From Gonocerus acuteangulatus (lineage: Eukaryota; Arthropoda; Insecta; Hemiptera; Coreidae), in NCBI GenBank assembly GCA_946811695.1, contig OX328123.1, forward strand, positions 14,415,162 to 14,479,161: DNA of 64,000 bases, given 5' to 3'. The notes beneath the pieces were generated by a model, which worked only from the letters and a program-made list of their open reading frames with translations, was not told the DNA's origin and searched no databases. Of the stretch, positions 31,820-43,044 are shown in pieces (within the stretch, counting starts at the first letter, position 1; each line of letters starts with the position of its first letter). A program made the position numbers and the translations under genes.

Positions 31820-32590
31820 CAGTGTTGGGCATTATTCAATAAATTTCAATTCATTTTATTGAATAATAATTCTTTCATTGATTGAGTTATTCATCCACTG
31901 ATTTTCCTTTCCTATGAATAATAGGGTTGGATCGTTATTCAATACATTTCTTATTCAGTAATAATTCAAATAAATCTTTATTAAATATGAATTTATTCAA
32001 TGATTCAGCTATTCATTAACTGGATTGTTTTTTATCCTATGAATAATGGATTATTTTTCATTTTTCGTTCATTATTTTTATTTTCGGCGCTAATGACCTA
32101 AATGTAGATGCGCCGTAAAAAAAAAATAAAAAAAAAAAAAAAAATTATTTTTATTCGTACAAAAAATGTGGTCCACGGAAAAAAATGACAGTTATGTACT
32201 GCAACCGTATAACGTGGCCAGAATAAAGCAAACAACATGAAATTAATAAGTTGTCATCCTTCTGATATACTTCATATAATTTGCCTATTTAATAATAAAT
32301 TCAAGAAATATTAAGACATTGAAAATGTATGTTATTTAATTTGTTGTTTTGAAATTAATCAGATTCAAGAAAATTCATTCGTATAAATTATTATTATTAT
32401 TCAACAAAATTTTTCATTCGTATAAATCCTTTTTATATGATAAATAAATAAAAATAACATTTTATGTTAGTTATTGAATGACCGAATAATAAATATAAAT
32501 ATTATTCATTATTCAGAATGAAATAACAGTTTTATTCATTAGTAATTATTCATTATTCTGGATGATTTTTGTCCATTGCTGCCCTGAACT
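31820..32590. mobile_element. Possible hAT-like element rich in ATTCATT / TTATTCA words, with a SINE tail inside
   Basis: CAGTGTTGGGCATTATTCAA at 31820 looks like a hAT terminus, but the opposite end (TTGTCCATTGCTGCCCTGAA near 32575) is only a poor inverted match and no 8-bp duplication was found. The interior is packed with ATTCA, TTATTC and GAATAAT words in both orientations. Bases 32083-32120 (CGGCGCTAATGACCTAAATG TAGATGCGCCGTAAAA) are the 3' tail of the SINE at 49666-49853. Confidence 0.35.
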
Positions 32591-32639
32591 GAGTACTAAT
32601 ATAATTACATTTATTCACTTATAGGGCGGAAGGTCAACA

Positions 32640-32716
32640 AATAAGATACAAGAATGAATAAAATTGATTTATTATTCACAGCGCTACTGGTTTCGCACTT
32701 TCAGTGCCTTATCAAG
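32640..32716 (-). mobile_element. Penelope-like pseudo-LTR fragment
   Basis: Minus strand: CTTGATAA, a GCAC/GTGC hairpin, GAAACCAGTAG, AATAATAAATCAATTTTATT, TTATTTGTTGACCTTCCGCC. The last block also ends the repeat at 59352-59584 (TTATTTGTTGACCTGCCGCC), so the two belong to one subfamily. Confidence 0.55.
32690..32716 (-). ncRNA. Hammerhead-like core, diverged
   Basis: CTTGATAA box, GCAC/GTGC stem with TGAAA loop, GAAAC box. Two bases depart from CUGANGA. Probably not catalytic. Confidence 0.2.
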
Positions 32717-32739
32717 GAGCTAAAATTACAATTATTCAC

Positions 32740-33185
32740 ACGACAGTCATGACGTGGCCGGGATTGCGAAAGGTTTCCTAGCTTACTGTTGGTCTGAATA
32801 ATTTTTATTTATTCGCGTATTTTACTTGTTCACTTACCGGCCCTATAAGTTAATACGTTTATTTAATTCGGTAACTCTTATATAATTAATTTAATTATAG
32901 TACTATTTTTTTTTTTTTTTTTAGTTAATTGATTGATCATATTATGTTGTCAGTCAAAGGCCTTCATAAATTTTGTTGTTATTATTTTTAGAAACAAAAA
33001 ATCTTAGCTTAACCATATTTTCCACATTGATAAACTGAAAACCTGCTGCAAATACTAAACAAAAAATTCAAAAACTTTAGGTTATATTTCATTCAAATTC
33101 TTGAGTAGAATATGTGGTTGGAATTTTATTTTGTGTATTATTAAATTAAAAAATAGAAAAAAATATTATTTTTTTTAGCTAAAAA

Positions 33186-33232
<47 letters not shown>

Positions 33233-33398
33233 TTTAGTTTAATTGCAAACTCAATAAGGAATTGAGCTAATTTTGTTCCATTTCGTATATGATGGTATCC
33301 ATTACCTTATATATTGTTTAAATATGACGATTTAAAACATAGAAAATAATTAAAAATAGTCAAACAGAACATTTTTAAAAAAGATTTAATTATATTTA
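32740..33398. other. No gene seen; AT-rich with (TA)n at 33188-33235
   Basis: Low-complexity AT-rich sequence including a poly-T at about 32908-32923 and a 48-bp TA tract. No repeats or coding signal recognised. Confidence 0.5.
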
Positions 33399-33767
33399 TT
33401 AAGCCCTAAAGACTTGATCTTTCCCATCATCTTCATTTTTCTGACAACGATTTTTTTCCCAAAGTCTTGCAGGGAAACAGATACTTATTTCGTCTAGGAA
33501 TAAACTTATTATTATTTTTAGAGTAATGTTTATTAAATTATTTAAAAAATAAATAAATCTGTATAATTTATGAAGAAATGTTGATTGAGCTAAGGTTGAA
33601 CTCACGTGTTCACAAGTAGAACAGATATGAGGAGGAGAACAGCCATACTTGGTCGGCCTCTTCCGCGACACTGATCTAACCAAACCGTTGTCGGCTATTG
33701 TCGGCTCTCTTCGGCTTTTTCCGGCCTTTTCCGACCGCAAATAGGAATTTATGCTGTATATTTTCAC
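33399..33767 (-). other. Unrecognised open frame of 122 codons
   Basis: The minus-strand frame has an Arg/Lys/Ser-rich first half, two cysteines spaced CSTC, a hydrophobic stretch in the middle (IYFLNNLINITLKIIISLF) and a charged end. It is not a family I recognise and it sits among repeats; a chance frame is at least as likely as a gene. Confidence 0.2.
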
Positions 33768-33868
33768 CTTCGAGCAATTGTTTTCCCGCTGGAATTTTAT
33801 TGTGTGGAAAAACGTTTCGTGCTTCTTCTTGACGACTTAGAGAAACGGACTTAAAAGAAAAAAAGTTC

Positions 33869-33905
33869 GACTAGCAGGAACTGCGTCATCTTAGCGCGGT
33901 TCGGT
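33869..33905 (+). repeat. Copy of the TCCGACTCGCAGGAACTGCG terminal motif
   Basis: CGACTAGCAGGAACTGCGTC then ATCTTAGCGCGGTT, followed by a CTAGTCTCATTTGGAAAG block also seen after the copies at 34685 and 37315. Confidence 0.6.
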
Positions 33906-34500
33906 TCTTATCTCTAGTCTCATTTGGAAAGATTGAGATAGAAACAGTTACTACCTTTTATGAAATGCTTTTATGGCCCCAGATATATTTTCGGGTATAT
34001 TTTGCATTTGTTCTCACTTGTCTTGGTATCTCTTTTCCAAAGTAGACATTGGCTGATGAAAAAACCGTTCCCATCGCTGCCAGCTCCAAGATTTTTGAGG
34101 AAGAAGTATAAGCGAGAGTCAAATAAGAGAATTTTTAAAGTCTTGTTGCAGCTTTATAAGAATGCAGATCAGTCGCTATGTCACAATATGTTTCTGCTTA
34201 ATGGTCTCCAAGAAAACTGAAAGATTCCCAAAAAAAACTTGAAAGCCAGGATGCTTTTTCTAGCGAATTTAACAGTCCTTCGAAATGCTCATCACCAATT
34301 AATGTCCGGATTGTGTTTTTTTTTTTTTTTTTGTTCAAATTTTTGTTTACTAATTTGTTTTATATGTTGTGTTAACACTTTCGCTGCGAGTGTCATTACT
34401 GAAGGACACTAGCTATCGTACTCGCTTACAAGTGTCCCTTCGGTAGGACACTCCTCCATTACTTTTGCCTTTAGAATCAAAAGGCTCGTAAATGGATGGG
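33906..34500. other. Unassigned region with an 86-codon open frame and a piggyBac-like TTAA end
   Basis: The open frame 33960-34220 (plus) has a hydrophobic start and a basic middle and is not recognised. TTAACACTTTCGCTGCGAGT at 34372 resembles a piggyBac-type terminus, but no matching opposite end was found. Confidence 0.3.
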
Positions 34501-34502
34501 AT

Positions 34503-34666
34503 TTAATTTTTTTCAATTCTAAGATAGACCTTCTTAGCGGGTATGTAGCTAAATATCCTGTGGCTAAATTCTAGTGGAAGCTTAGTATTTTCAGAGAGTG
34601 TAGCTTTGCAATTCATTAAGAATTTCGCCAATCCATACTTCATGACCATCCCAACATATCGCATAG
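34503..34666 (-). pseudogene. Orphan cytochrome P450 terminal exon
   Basis: On the minus strand a TTTCAG acceptor is followed by 164 nt that translate, in the phase used by the last exon of the P450 at 47897-60177, as AMRYVGMVMKYGLAKFLMNC and on to LPLEF, then a TAA stop. About 30 of the first 51 residues equal those of that gene's last exon. In P450s this segment lies directly after the heme cysteine (helix L to the C-terminus). No preceding heme-loop, PERF or I-helix exon was found between here and 47897, and only about 17 nt of intron separate the exon from a dispersed-repeat terminus at 34685. It is either the end of a gene whose body was lost or replaced, or a captured exon. The frame itself is undamaged. 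Confidence 0.75.
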
Positions 34667-34683
34667 CTGAAATAAAAATAAAT

Positions 34684-34760
34684 AAGTCCGACTCGCAGGA
34701 ACTGCATCATCTTAGCGCGGTTCCGTTCATATCCCTAGTGTCATTTGAAAACTTTAAAAA
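34684..34760 (+). repeat. Copy of the TCCGACTCGCAGGAACTGCG terminal motif
   Basis: AAGTCCGACTCGCAGGAACT then GCATCATCTTAGCGCGGTT, continuing CATATCCCTAGTGTCATTTG. It abuts the intron side of the orphan P450 exon. Confidence 0.65.
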
Positions 34761-37700
34761 ATAAATAAACTTATTTTTTTTTTATATATCTCGTGAAAAT
34801 TGTCGAAATCCTCTCGAACATCTCGAATAAAAGTGATATTAAGGCGTCAGGGACACCGACAGTAGTTAACTTTTACACAGAAGCGGAAATTACACAATCC
34901 GGCTCTCTTTCTAAAGCAAAGCTCTATAAATCAATACAAAATATGCCTAATAAAGCCTTTCTAGTGGATAAAGAAGGATCAAGAAGAAGTACTCAAGATT
35001 GAGTAGAATACCTTGCCTAATATAGCCTATATAGAATAATATGCCGAATAAAGCCTATCTAGTAGATACAGAAGGACAAATAACGAGTCTTAACGAATAA
35101 CAAGTCAAGATATAGAATAATATATCTAATTAAGTCTAAGGAGTAGATACAAATGGACCAAAAACAAGTCTTGAGGAATCTTATTTTTTTCTAATTAAAT
35201 ACTTTTTATCAATATTTAGTATATAACCTGTGTTGAAAACTATTGATTGCTAATTGATGAATCGGGATCCAACTAAGTAATCTTAATGAATATTTAGTAT
35301 ATAACCTTTGTTTAGAACTGTGTTATTTCAGAATCTAATATAGTTTAAGAAATTTTGGAGAATGAAATCATTAAATTGCTCTCTGTACCCTAGGCTTTGT
35401 ATTTTTGTCGGCAGATACCTGGGGTATATTTACAACTCTTGAGGATTAGCTCCAAGCAGGACCATCTGCTTCAACGGGCACTGAACCGACTCTCTATTCG
35501 CTCATAGTATCTAACCGTTGTGAGGTTTATTTTTTGGATTTAGGAGTTAATATACATATGTAGACTAAATCATAGCAAGAAGTCTACCTCCGTCGTCGGT
35601 TCTTAACTATGTAGACTCTCTAATATTACCCAATCTTAGATACATCCACAGCACCCAATTAAAATCCACAGCAAAAACACGACATTTCATCAGAATCCCC
35701 TGCTTAATAAAACATATATAGAATAATATGCCAAATAAAGCCTATCTAGTGGATAAAAATAGAAGAAAAACGCCGTTCGTGGTGGTAGAAAATCTTACAA
35801 GGCATTTCGCTCAGAAATCTCCGAAATATTGTTACTAATTTTACGTATCCTGTTTTATAACCAAATAGATTTATATTCTATAATCAATAAGAAAAAACTA
35901 CTAGCAATAAAAAAACTATGGGTAAAAGATGAAAATAGGGAATACCAAGAACAATTCTAAAGAACAAAATCAACACCAGTACTGTAATCTAGATATTCAT
36001 AAGGCATCTTCGAATTCTAACAAACAAAATATTGCTTCTAATTATACGTATCCTGTTTACTGACAAATACATTTGACTGCTATAAACAAGTACAAAAATA
36101 ACGAGCAGTGAAAAAAAAACTGCGGGAAACACACAAATAGATCCGTTTAAATAAACGAAACTAACTAACTAAGTTTTAAGCACTTATTTCTCCTAATGTG
36201 ACGACCTCATCAAACATTTCTTCAAAACATTTTTTGTAGAAAATTTAGTAAGCTTTCGAACTGTTACATTTCACCTGCCACGATTTCCTAACCCTTTTTG
36301 AGATAATAAGGAAAATATACGAATGGGGCCTAATAGATATTCATACGGCTTCTGAAAATCCCAATATTCCGCAAAAATAAAATATTATTTCTAATTACAC
36401 TTATCCTGTTTTATTGGCAAATACGTTTGACAACTATAAGCAATTGCAAACACTAGGTAATATGCCAAAGAACTCGGAGTAGGAGCCTCGACATTTTCAA
36501 GACATTTGAAGGAAATCGGCAAATCCAAAACTGACATTTCATACGGTACAGCCTGATATATTTCTAACAATGAATTGTTTTTCTTATTTTAATTAATCTG
36601 TTTTATTGTCAAATACATTATCCAACTATAAGCAATGAAAACATAGGAATAAAAACAGACAAAAAGAACCGTTCGAATAAACGAAATCAATTACTTCAAA
36701 GTTTAAGCACTTATTTCTCCGATTGACATCGCTTATTCAAAACTTTCTTCGAAACCTTTTTTGTAGACCATTTAGTAAGCTTTCGAATGGTAACCTTTTG
36801 CTTCCCAAGATTTTCAGCCGTTTTCGAGATATTAATGAAAGAATACGAAGTTCCCAAAATTTTCATTATTTCTAGCAACAGAAAATTGGTCTCATTTTTC
36901 CTATCCTGTTTTATATACAAATACATTTTCCCAACATAAGAAATTACAAAAATAAAAAGCAATAAAAAACCAAGGAAAAGAGACAACAATTACAAAAAGA
37001 ACGACAAAACCCCATTCATAAGAACAAAACAGACGTATTTGAAGATTTAAGCACTTATTTCTCCGATTGACATAACCTAATCAAAAATAGTTTTAGAATC
37101 TTTTTTGTAGAGAATTTAGTAAGATTTCAAATAGTTTCTATCCACTTACCACGATTTCCCAACCGTGTTCGAGATATTAATGAAAGTATACAAAGTTCCC
37201 AAAACTTTTCGTATCTGTTCATAAAATATTTTATTCTAACCCTTCCTTAATGAAAGTAGAACATGCAGATAATGTTTCAACTGAATCCCGTGATTTTAAG
37301 TACCCAAACCAAAAAGTCCGACTCGCAGGAACTGCATCATCTTAGCGCGGTTCCGTTCATATCCCTACCGTCATTTGAAAAGTCTAGAACAGAAACAGAT
37401 AATATTTTGCTCGGCCTTTGTTCAAAGGGGTTTATGGCTTTACCTGGTCGGGTCCGCCAGACCCTAGAATCCTCTTTTACCGATACTTCATTTCATACGT
37501 TTCAATGAATTGGAAAATATCAACATTTTTCACATATTCCTGCGTTCTTTTACAATAGTAATAATTTTACAAATAAAATCAATTAAAAAATAAAATAAAA
37601 AAACCAACAGCATGAGCGCAATTGAAAATATTCAAAAGACGTCTTAGAATCTCTTTCTCTTGGCAAGCTATATTTCTAACAATGAATTGTTTTTCTTATT

Positions 37701-39005
37701 TTACCTAATCTGTTTTACTGTCAAATACATTATCCAACTATAAGCAATTAAAAAATAACAAGGAATAAAAACAGACAAAAAGTCCGACTCGCAGGAACTG
37801 CGTCATCTTAGCGCGGTTACATATCGAAGAGATGGAATAGATTAGCATCACAAATCACAGGAAACTGACAGTAGCCAACTTACACAGAAGCGGATAATTC
37901 TTAATCTGTATAAGTCAATACAATTATGTACTGAAAACGTACTTACTCTTCGACTACCGCTGAGAAGGCTCTATTCTAAACAACCAAAAATTCGTTGTCA
38001 TTTTAAGTATCTCGTTTTATTAGCAAATTCGTTTTACTGTTATAATCAACTGTAAATATGTGCTTCATGGCGAATAAAATTCCATTCTGTCGTGGGTTAA
38101 ATCTTTCTATAAAATAAGAAATAACGATAACTTCAGTTGGAGGCTATGAGGAAGGTTATAAGACAGGAGAATTCAAAACAAACTACGTCATCATGATTAG
38201 CCACAGCCATCTTGATTACCACAGCCACTCCAGACTTATTATTACCAATACCTTTCACCGTTTCTTAGCTTATTTTACTACTATACCAATTTTAGTGATA
38301 TATGCAATTTAAAACAAGAAACAACCATTTAAAAAGTGAGATAAACAAAGAGAAAAACCTTTTCAAAACAAACACTTTTTAAGTTTTAAGCACTTATATC
38401 TCTGATTGACGTTGCCCTATCGAATATTGCTTCAGAACCTTTTTTGTAGAGAATTTAGTAAGCATTCGAATGGTTACCTTCCACTTAGCACGATTTCCCA
38501 ACCGTTATCGAGATATTTACGAAAAATGTATGAAGATCCGAAAACTTTCCATGTCTATTAATAAAATAATTTTTTTCACATACTTCCTTAACTCCAAATA
38601 TAACCAAAATTTAAACATCTTAGTTGGGATTAATTTCCAAGTTGTAGAAAATATTTCAATTGACTCCCGCGATTCTAAGTACTCACAAAAATATAATGAC
38701 TTACAAAAACATTGATTCCACTTTTTTCAGGAACGGTTACAGATATCGCCTTAAAAATGATTTCATTCGTTTTCTTATGTCAAGAAACGTATAAAACAAG
38801 TACCTGCAAGCATATAAACTCAAAAACGTAAGCGTTACGATTTTTTTGCGCGAATTTCGCCCTAAACACTATCTTTTAGTGGGCGGATTCTGCTGGTTAA
38901 CGAACTTGTCCTTTTAAATTAGACGACAGATTTTTATACCAAATATCGTTAAAATCGGTCCATTTTTGAGCTTGCTAGAGCGCGAACAGACAAACATATA
39001 TATAA

Positions 39006-39048
<43 letters not shown>

Positions 39049-40123
39049 AATTTGGGCCACCTATATTTTCGTGATCTATAGGGTCTGAAACGTGAAAGTT
39101 TCTAGTCGGCACTTCCGGATTGCGTCATGAGGTCAACCACATAAGCGGGTTCTCCCTATGGAGATAGGGAGTAACCGCGCTAAAAGAACCGTTCGAATAA
39201 ACGAAATCAATTACTTCGAAGTTTAAGCACTTATTTCTCCGATTGACATCACCTAATCAAAAATTGTTTCAGAATCTTTTTTCTAGAGAATTTATAAAGC
39301 TTTCAAATAATATCTATCCACTTATCACGATTTCCCAACCGTGTTTGAGATATTAATGAAATTATACGAAGTTCCGAAAACTTTTCATGTCTGTTCATAA
39401 AATATTTTATTCTAACCCTTCCTTAACTCCAAACGTAACCAAAAGTTTAACATGTTAGTTTTGATGAAATTCAAACATGCAAAAAATGTTTTAACTGAAT
39501 CCCATGATTCTAAGTAACCAAACCAAAAACTTGATTTAACAAACTTTTTTCCGATTTTCTCAGAATCGCTTAAAGCTATCGCCTTAAAAATGGTTTCATT
39601 AGTTTTACTAGCCAAAGAGGCCTATTAAACGAGTACTTACAAGCATATGAACTCAAAAACGTAAGCGTTATGATACATTTCTAACAATGAATTGTTTTTC
39701 TTATTTTAATTAATCTGTTTTATTGTCAAATACATTATCCAACTTTAAGCAATTAAAAAATAACAAGGAATAAAAACAGACAAAAAGAACCGTTCGAATA
39801 AACGAAATCAATTACTTCAAAATTTAAGCACTTTTTTCTCCGATTGAGATCGCTTATTCAAAACTTTCTTTAGAACGTTTTTTGTAGACCATTTAGTAAG
39901 TAGAAAATTGGTCTAATTGTACCTGTACTGTTTTACACACAAATACATCTTCCTTACAAATACAAGATAATAAATTACAAAAATAAAAATCAATAAAAAA
40001 ACTCTGGGAAAGAGACAAAAATTACAAAAAGAACGACAAACCCCCGTTCATAAGAACTAAACAGACGTATTTGAAGTTTTAAGCAAAAATTGTTTCGGAA
40101 TCTTTTTTGTAGAGAATTTATAT

Positions 40124-40124
<1 letters not shown>
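34761..40124. repeat. Mosaic of repeat family E and related units
   Basis: Family E blocks (CTTATTTCTCCGATTGACAT and TTTTTTGTAGAGAATTTAGT AAGCTTTC) start near 36180, 36708, 37050, 38390, 39227 and 39826. TCCGACTCGCAGGAACTGC termini lie at 37315 and 37780, and a second (TA)n-centred unit lies at 38826-39185. CTATCTAGTGGATAAAGAAG-type units repeat at 34960-35170 and 35730-35760. No open frame here has recognisable homology. Confidence 0.7.

Positions 40125-40190
<66 letters not shown>
40125..40190. repeat. (TA)n microsatellite
   Basis: About 65 bp of TA ending at the 40190 hairpin. Confidence 0.95.
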
Positions 40191-40191
<1 letters not shown>

Positions 40192-40249
40192 TCGAGGAAG
40201 GAGTATATAATATAAAGGAGAATTTATATTATATACTCCTTCCTCGAGT
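40190..40249. repeat. Perfect 27-bp inverted repeat (hairpin)
   Basis: Arms 40190-40216 and 40223-40249 are exact complements with a 6-nt spacer (GGAGAA). ACTCGAGGAAGGAGTATATA begins the left arm. Its role is unknown; it may be the terminus of an element. Confidence 0.85.
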
Positions 40250-40782
40250 CCTTTCTTCGCTAATGCTTAGAATGGCAGTTCACCTATGCTTAAAATATCT
40301 TAGCTGTACTCTATGATTATGTAAAATGTTAAGAAGGAGAAATATGCTTCAGAACTGCTAATTAAGATGCTTATCATCTTAATCACATTATGTGTACTTT
40401 CAACATGTTTAGTTTCTTATCTTCTCAGCATATTTTTATTACTGAAAGAAGAGTATTATGTTTAGTAAAGTCAATTTGGAGTAACAAATTTGCCTTAAAC
40501 TGCTAATACAAATAATGTTATATTTTCCAAGTTTAAAAAATTCACTGTTAATCTAAATATATTTGTTGTAGCAAGAAATAGTGTCTCAATTACTATAAAT
40601 TAGGGGAAAATAAAATTAAAAGGTGTTACAATGTTACCCATGCTCTTGGGATAACATTGTACCACCTATTCCCTATTTAAAATCATTGCATCTTTTGTCT
40701 GACTGAAATAATTGGGGAAACTTTAGACAATTTAAACATCTCTTGATAATAATTTATCAATAAATATTTTAGTCAGCTATTA
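40250..40782. other. No gene seen; AT-rich single-copy-looking sequence
   Basis: No open frame of note and no match to other parts of the window. Confidence 0.5.
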
Positions 40783-40790
40783 AGAGTGTT

Positions 40791-41008
40791 CAGTGGCGGC
40801 TAAAAGGGAGGGCTGGGGGGGCTTAGCCCCCCAGAATGAAAATTCACAATCTTTTTCGATTAAGTTAGAAAAATAAATTGTTTAGGCAAATTAATAGTAA
40901 TAAGTTCTAATTAATGTGTGTTCTTAGTTAATCAAATACTTCCTTAATGATTTCCATACTAAATTAGCCCCCCCCCCCCCCAGAAGTATTTGTCTAGAGC
41001 CGCCGATA
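40791..41008. mobile_element. hAT-like MITE with CAGTGGCGGCT terminus
   Basis: CAGTGGCGGCTAAAAGGG at the left and CTAGAGCCGCCGATA at the right are imperfect inverted ends. The flanking 8-mers AGAGTGTT and CGAGTATT agree at 6 of 8 positions. G- and C-runs lie just inside. About 218 bp with no coding capacity. Confidence 0.5.
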
Positions 41009-41289
41009 CGAGTATTGTATAGAGGAAGGCAAGAACTGAGGGCATAGGCATAAAAATGTATTAATTACACTGATCTGCAAAAAAAAACTTTTCTCCCCTC
41101 CCTAGAACAATTTTGCCTGTTTCTCATGTTTTCAGGTGTGCTGAGTCCGAATCTGAACTCAGAAAAATTCTATCACCCTCTGATTTTGAGAGAAAAGAGG
41201 AGAAACTTGGAAAAAATGAAAAATTGTGTTTGAAAATTATTGCCTTTATTATAACAGATTTTTTTTTTCTTTTTCAACGGTAAAATATA

Positions 41290-42150
41290 ATTAATTGAAT
41301 CCTGCATGCTATCAGGTATAATACTAGATATGACACAACTCAAAAAATATACACACATCGTCAATGAGTATTTTTTTTTTCTTTTGTACTCTTCCTCCTC
41401 TATCTCCCGCTGCAGTGTCCAGCAGTAATCCGCCAGCATCTTCTCATTCCATTTGCCAGTATATCTTTTTTCCATTCTGGATATGTCTTGGTGGAATCGT
41501 TCTACATGTTCGTCCGAAACTGCACCCAAATTTGGGGCGAAAACGTCTAGGTGACTATGCAGGAAGTGTATTTTTAAGGACATATTGCATCCCAATGTTT
41601 TATATGAAGTAAGCAGTTCTTGGACTATTTTTCGGTAGTCTCTAGATTTTTCGTTTCCCAAAAACTTAGCACATACCTCCCGAAAAGCAATCCAAGCCTT
41701 TTTCTCAGTAGTATTTAATTTAATTATTATAGTTGTAGTTATTTTAAATTTACTTTGCTTCAAAAGTGAGGTCCTTGAGTAGATGTCGAATTTGGGGTCC
41801 TACGAAAATTCCCTCCTTTATCTTAGCATCGCTGAGACGCGGAAATTTTTGTTTTAAGTACATGAAACCTTCTCCTTCCTTGTCCATCGCTTTTACGAAG
41901 TTTTTCATTAGCCCCAATTTTATGTGGAGTGGGGGTAAAATTATTTGGTATTTGTCCACTAATGGAGGATTGGTAATGTTTTTTTCACCTACTTTTTCCT
42001 TACGCTCTGGCCATTTTTTTACGACATAATGGTCTCCTCTTTTTCTGCTGTCCCACTCGCACAAAAAACAACAAAATTTAGTGTAAGGATACCACCATAA
42101 AAGAGAAAGGAAGGTCATTCCCCTAAAGATCCAGGAAGAGACCAAATCCC
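41290..42150 (-). pseudogene. Broken member of a multicopy arthropod protein family (GAVSDEHxERFHQDI motif)
   Basis: From 42130 down, the minus strand reads TKFCCFLCEWDSRKRGDHYV, PPLHIKLGLMKNFVKAMDKE, GIFVGPQIRHLLKD, then after a single frameshift near 41755 continues KKAWIAFREVCAKFLGN, LGCNMSLKIHFLHSHLDVF, LGAVSDEHVERFHQDI and MLADYCWTLQREIEEEEYK. I recognise this order from an uncharacterised family present in many copies in insect and other arthropod genomes. Its copy number suggests a mobile-element origin, but its biochemical role is unknown to me. The part normally upstream of the TKFCCFLC block is missing, and the poly-Lys end runs into repeats. Confidence 0.6.
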
Positions 42151-42476
42151 TGCCTCAAGATCAAAAACTGAAAAAACACTTTTAGCCATATTTCTTGAAC
42201 CACTTGTAATATTCCCATCAAATTTTTTTTCGTTCAAATATACTTCATTGCGCTCAAAATAATCGGGCTTTTGAATTTTTTCATATGTTTTGATGCCAAA
42301 AAAAATTCGTCAAATTTACAAAAAAACTCACATTTTTGGATAAAAAACTAGAATTTGTCAAGAAACTGTGCGTGATAGACAGAATCTGACTTCAAATTCG
42401 TGTTCAGCACATTTTAAAACAGTAAGAAAGCATGTTTTGGTTTGAAGGAGGATTTTCGTGCAGACCAGTGTTATCA
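42151..42476. other. No gene seen
   Basis: AT-rich sequence between the broken ORF and the 551-bp inverted-repeat element. It may be non-coding sequence of the former. Confidence 0.4.
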
Positions 42477-42484
42477 AACAACAG

Positions 42485-43035
42485 GGTAAATCTGAAGGAG
42501 AGCGTCCTCAGCTATGATTTTCTTCAAAGTTTGCACTATAACGTATTTTGATGCACTAAACACGAATCCGTTGAAAAAAAAAAACCCGCTCTCAACTAGG
42601 AAAGAAGTTATTTAAAAAAAAGTTCACTGTTATGAAGGTTAGGGAAGAATACCTTGGACGACTTTTGGGCATAGAATTCTTTTCATTTCTGCGAGTTGGA
42701 TTGACTAGGGGTTTTGATGTTTTCTTGAGCGAGCGGAAACGCATAGCACGTATGCCCAAAAGCGACAGTTTACGACCAAGGCAGCTACCACAGGTGAGTC
42801 TAAATTTCAATTACACTTCGTCATTAAGGACTATTGCGCATGCGCGTGTTTACATATAAGCTGTTTACCACGTCTTTTATAGCCTTCATAACAGTGAACT
42901 TTAGTGCTTAATAACTTCTTTCCTAGTTGAGAGCGGGTTTTTTTTTCAACGGATTCGTGCTTAGTGCATCAAAATACGTTATAGTGCAAACTTTGAAGAA
43001 AATCGTAGCTGAGGACGCTCTCCTTCAGTTTTACC
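42485..43035. mobile_element. Complete non-autonomous DNA element with ~150-bp inverted arms and 8-bp target duplication
   Basis: Begins GGTAAATCTGAAGGAGAGCG and ends CGCTCTCCTTCAGTTTTACC. Arms 42485-42640 and 42885-43035 are inverted copies that share ATTTTGATGCACTAAACACG. AACAACAG is repeated exactly on both sides (42477-42484, 43036-43043). The centre has CTTGAGCGAGCGGAAACGCA, the module also found at 1-110, 560-620, 11445 and 57180. An 8-bp duplication fits hAT or P-type transposases, but the termini are not the usual hAT CAG ends. Confidence 0.8.
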
Positions 43036-43044
43036 AACAACAGG

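Noticed and set aside
33399..33767. A host gene of 122 residues
   Set aside because: No homology recognised, no splice or start support, and it lies within repeats; listed only as an unrecognised frame.
34372..34470. A complete piggyBac-type element starting TTAACACTTTCGC
   Set aside because: No inverted partner end with TTAA was found within a few kilobases.
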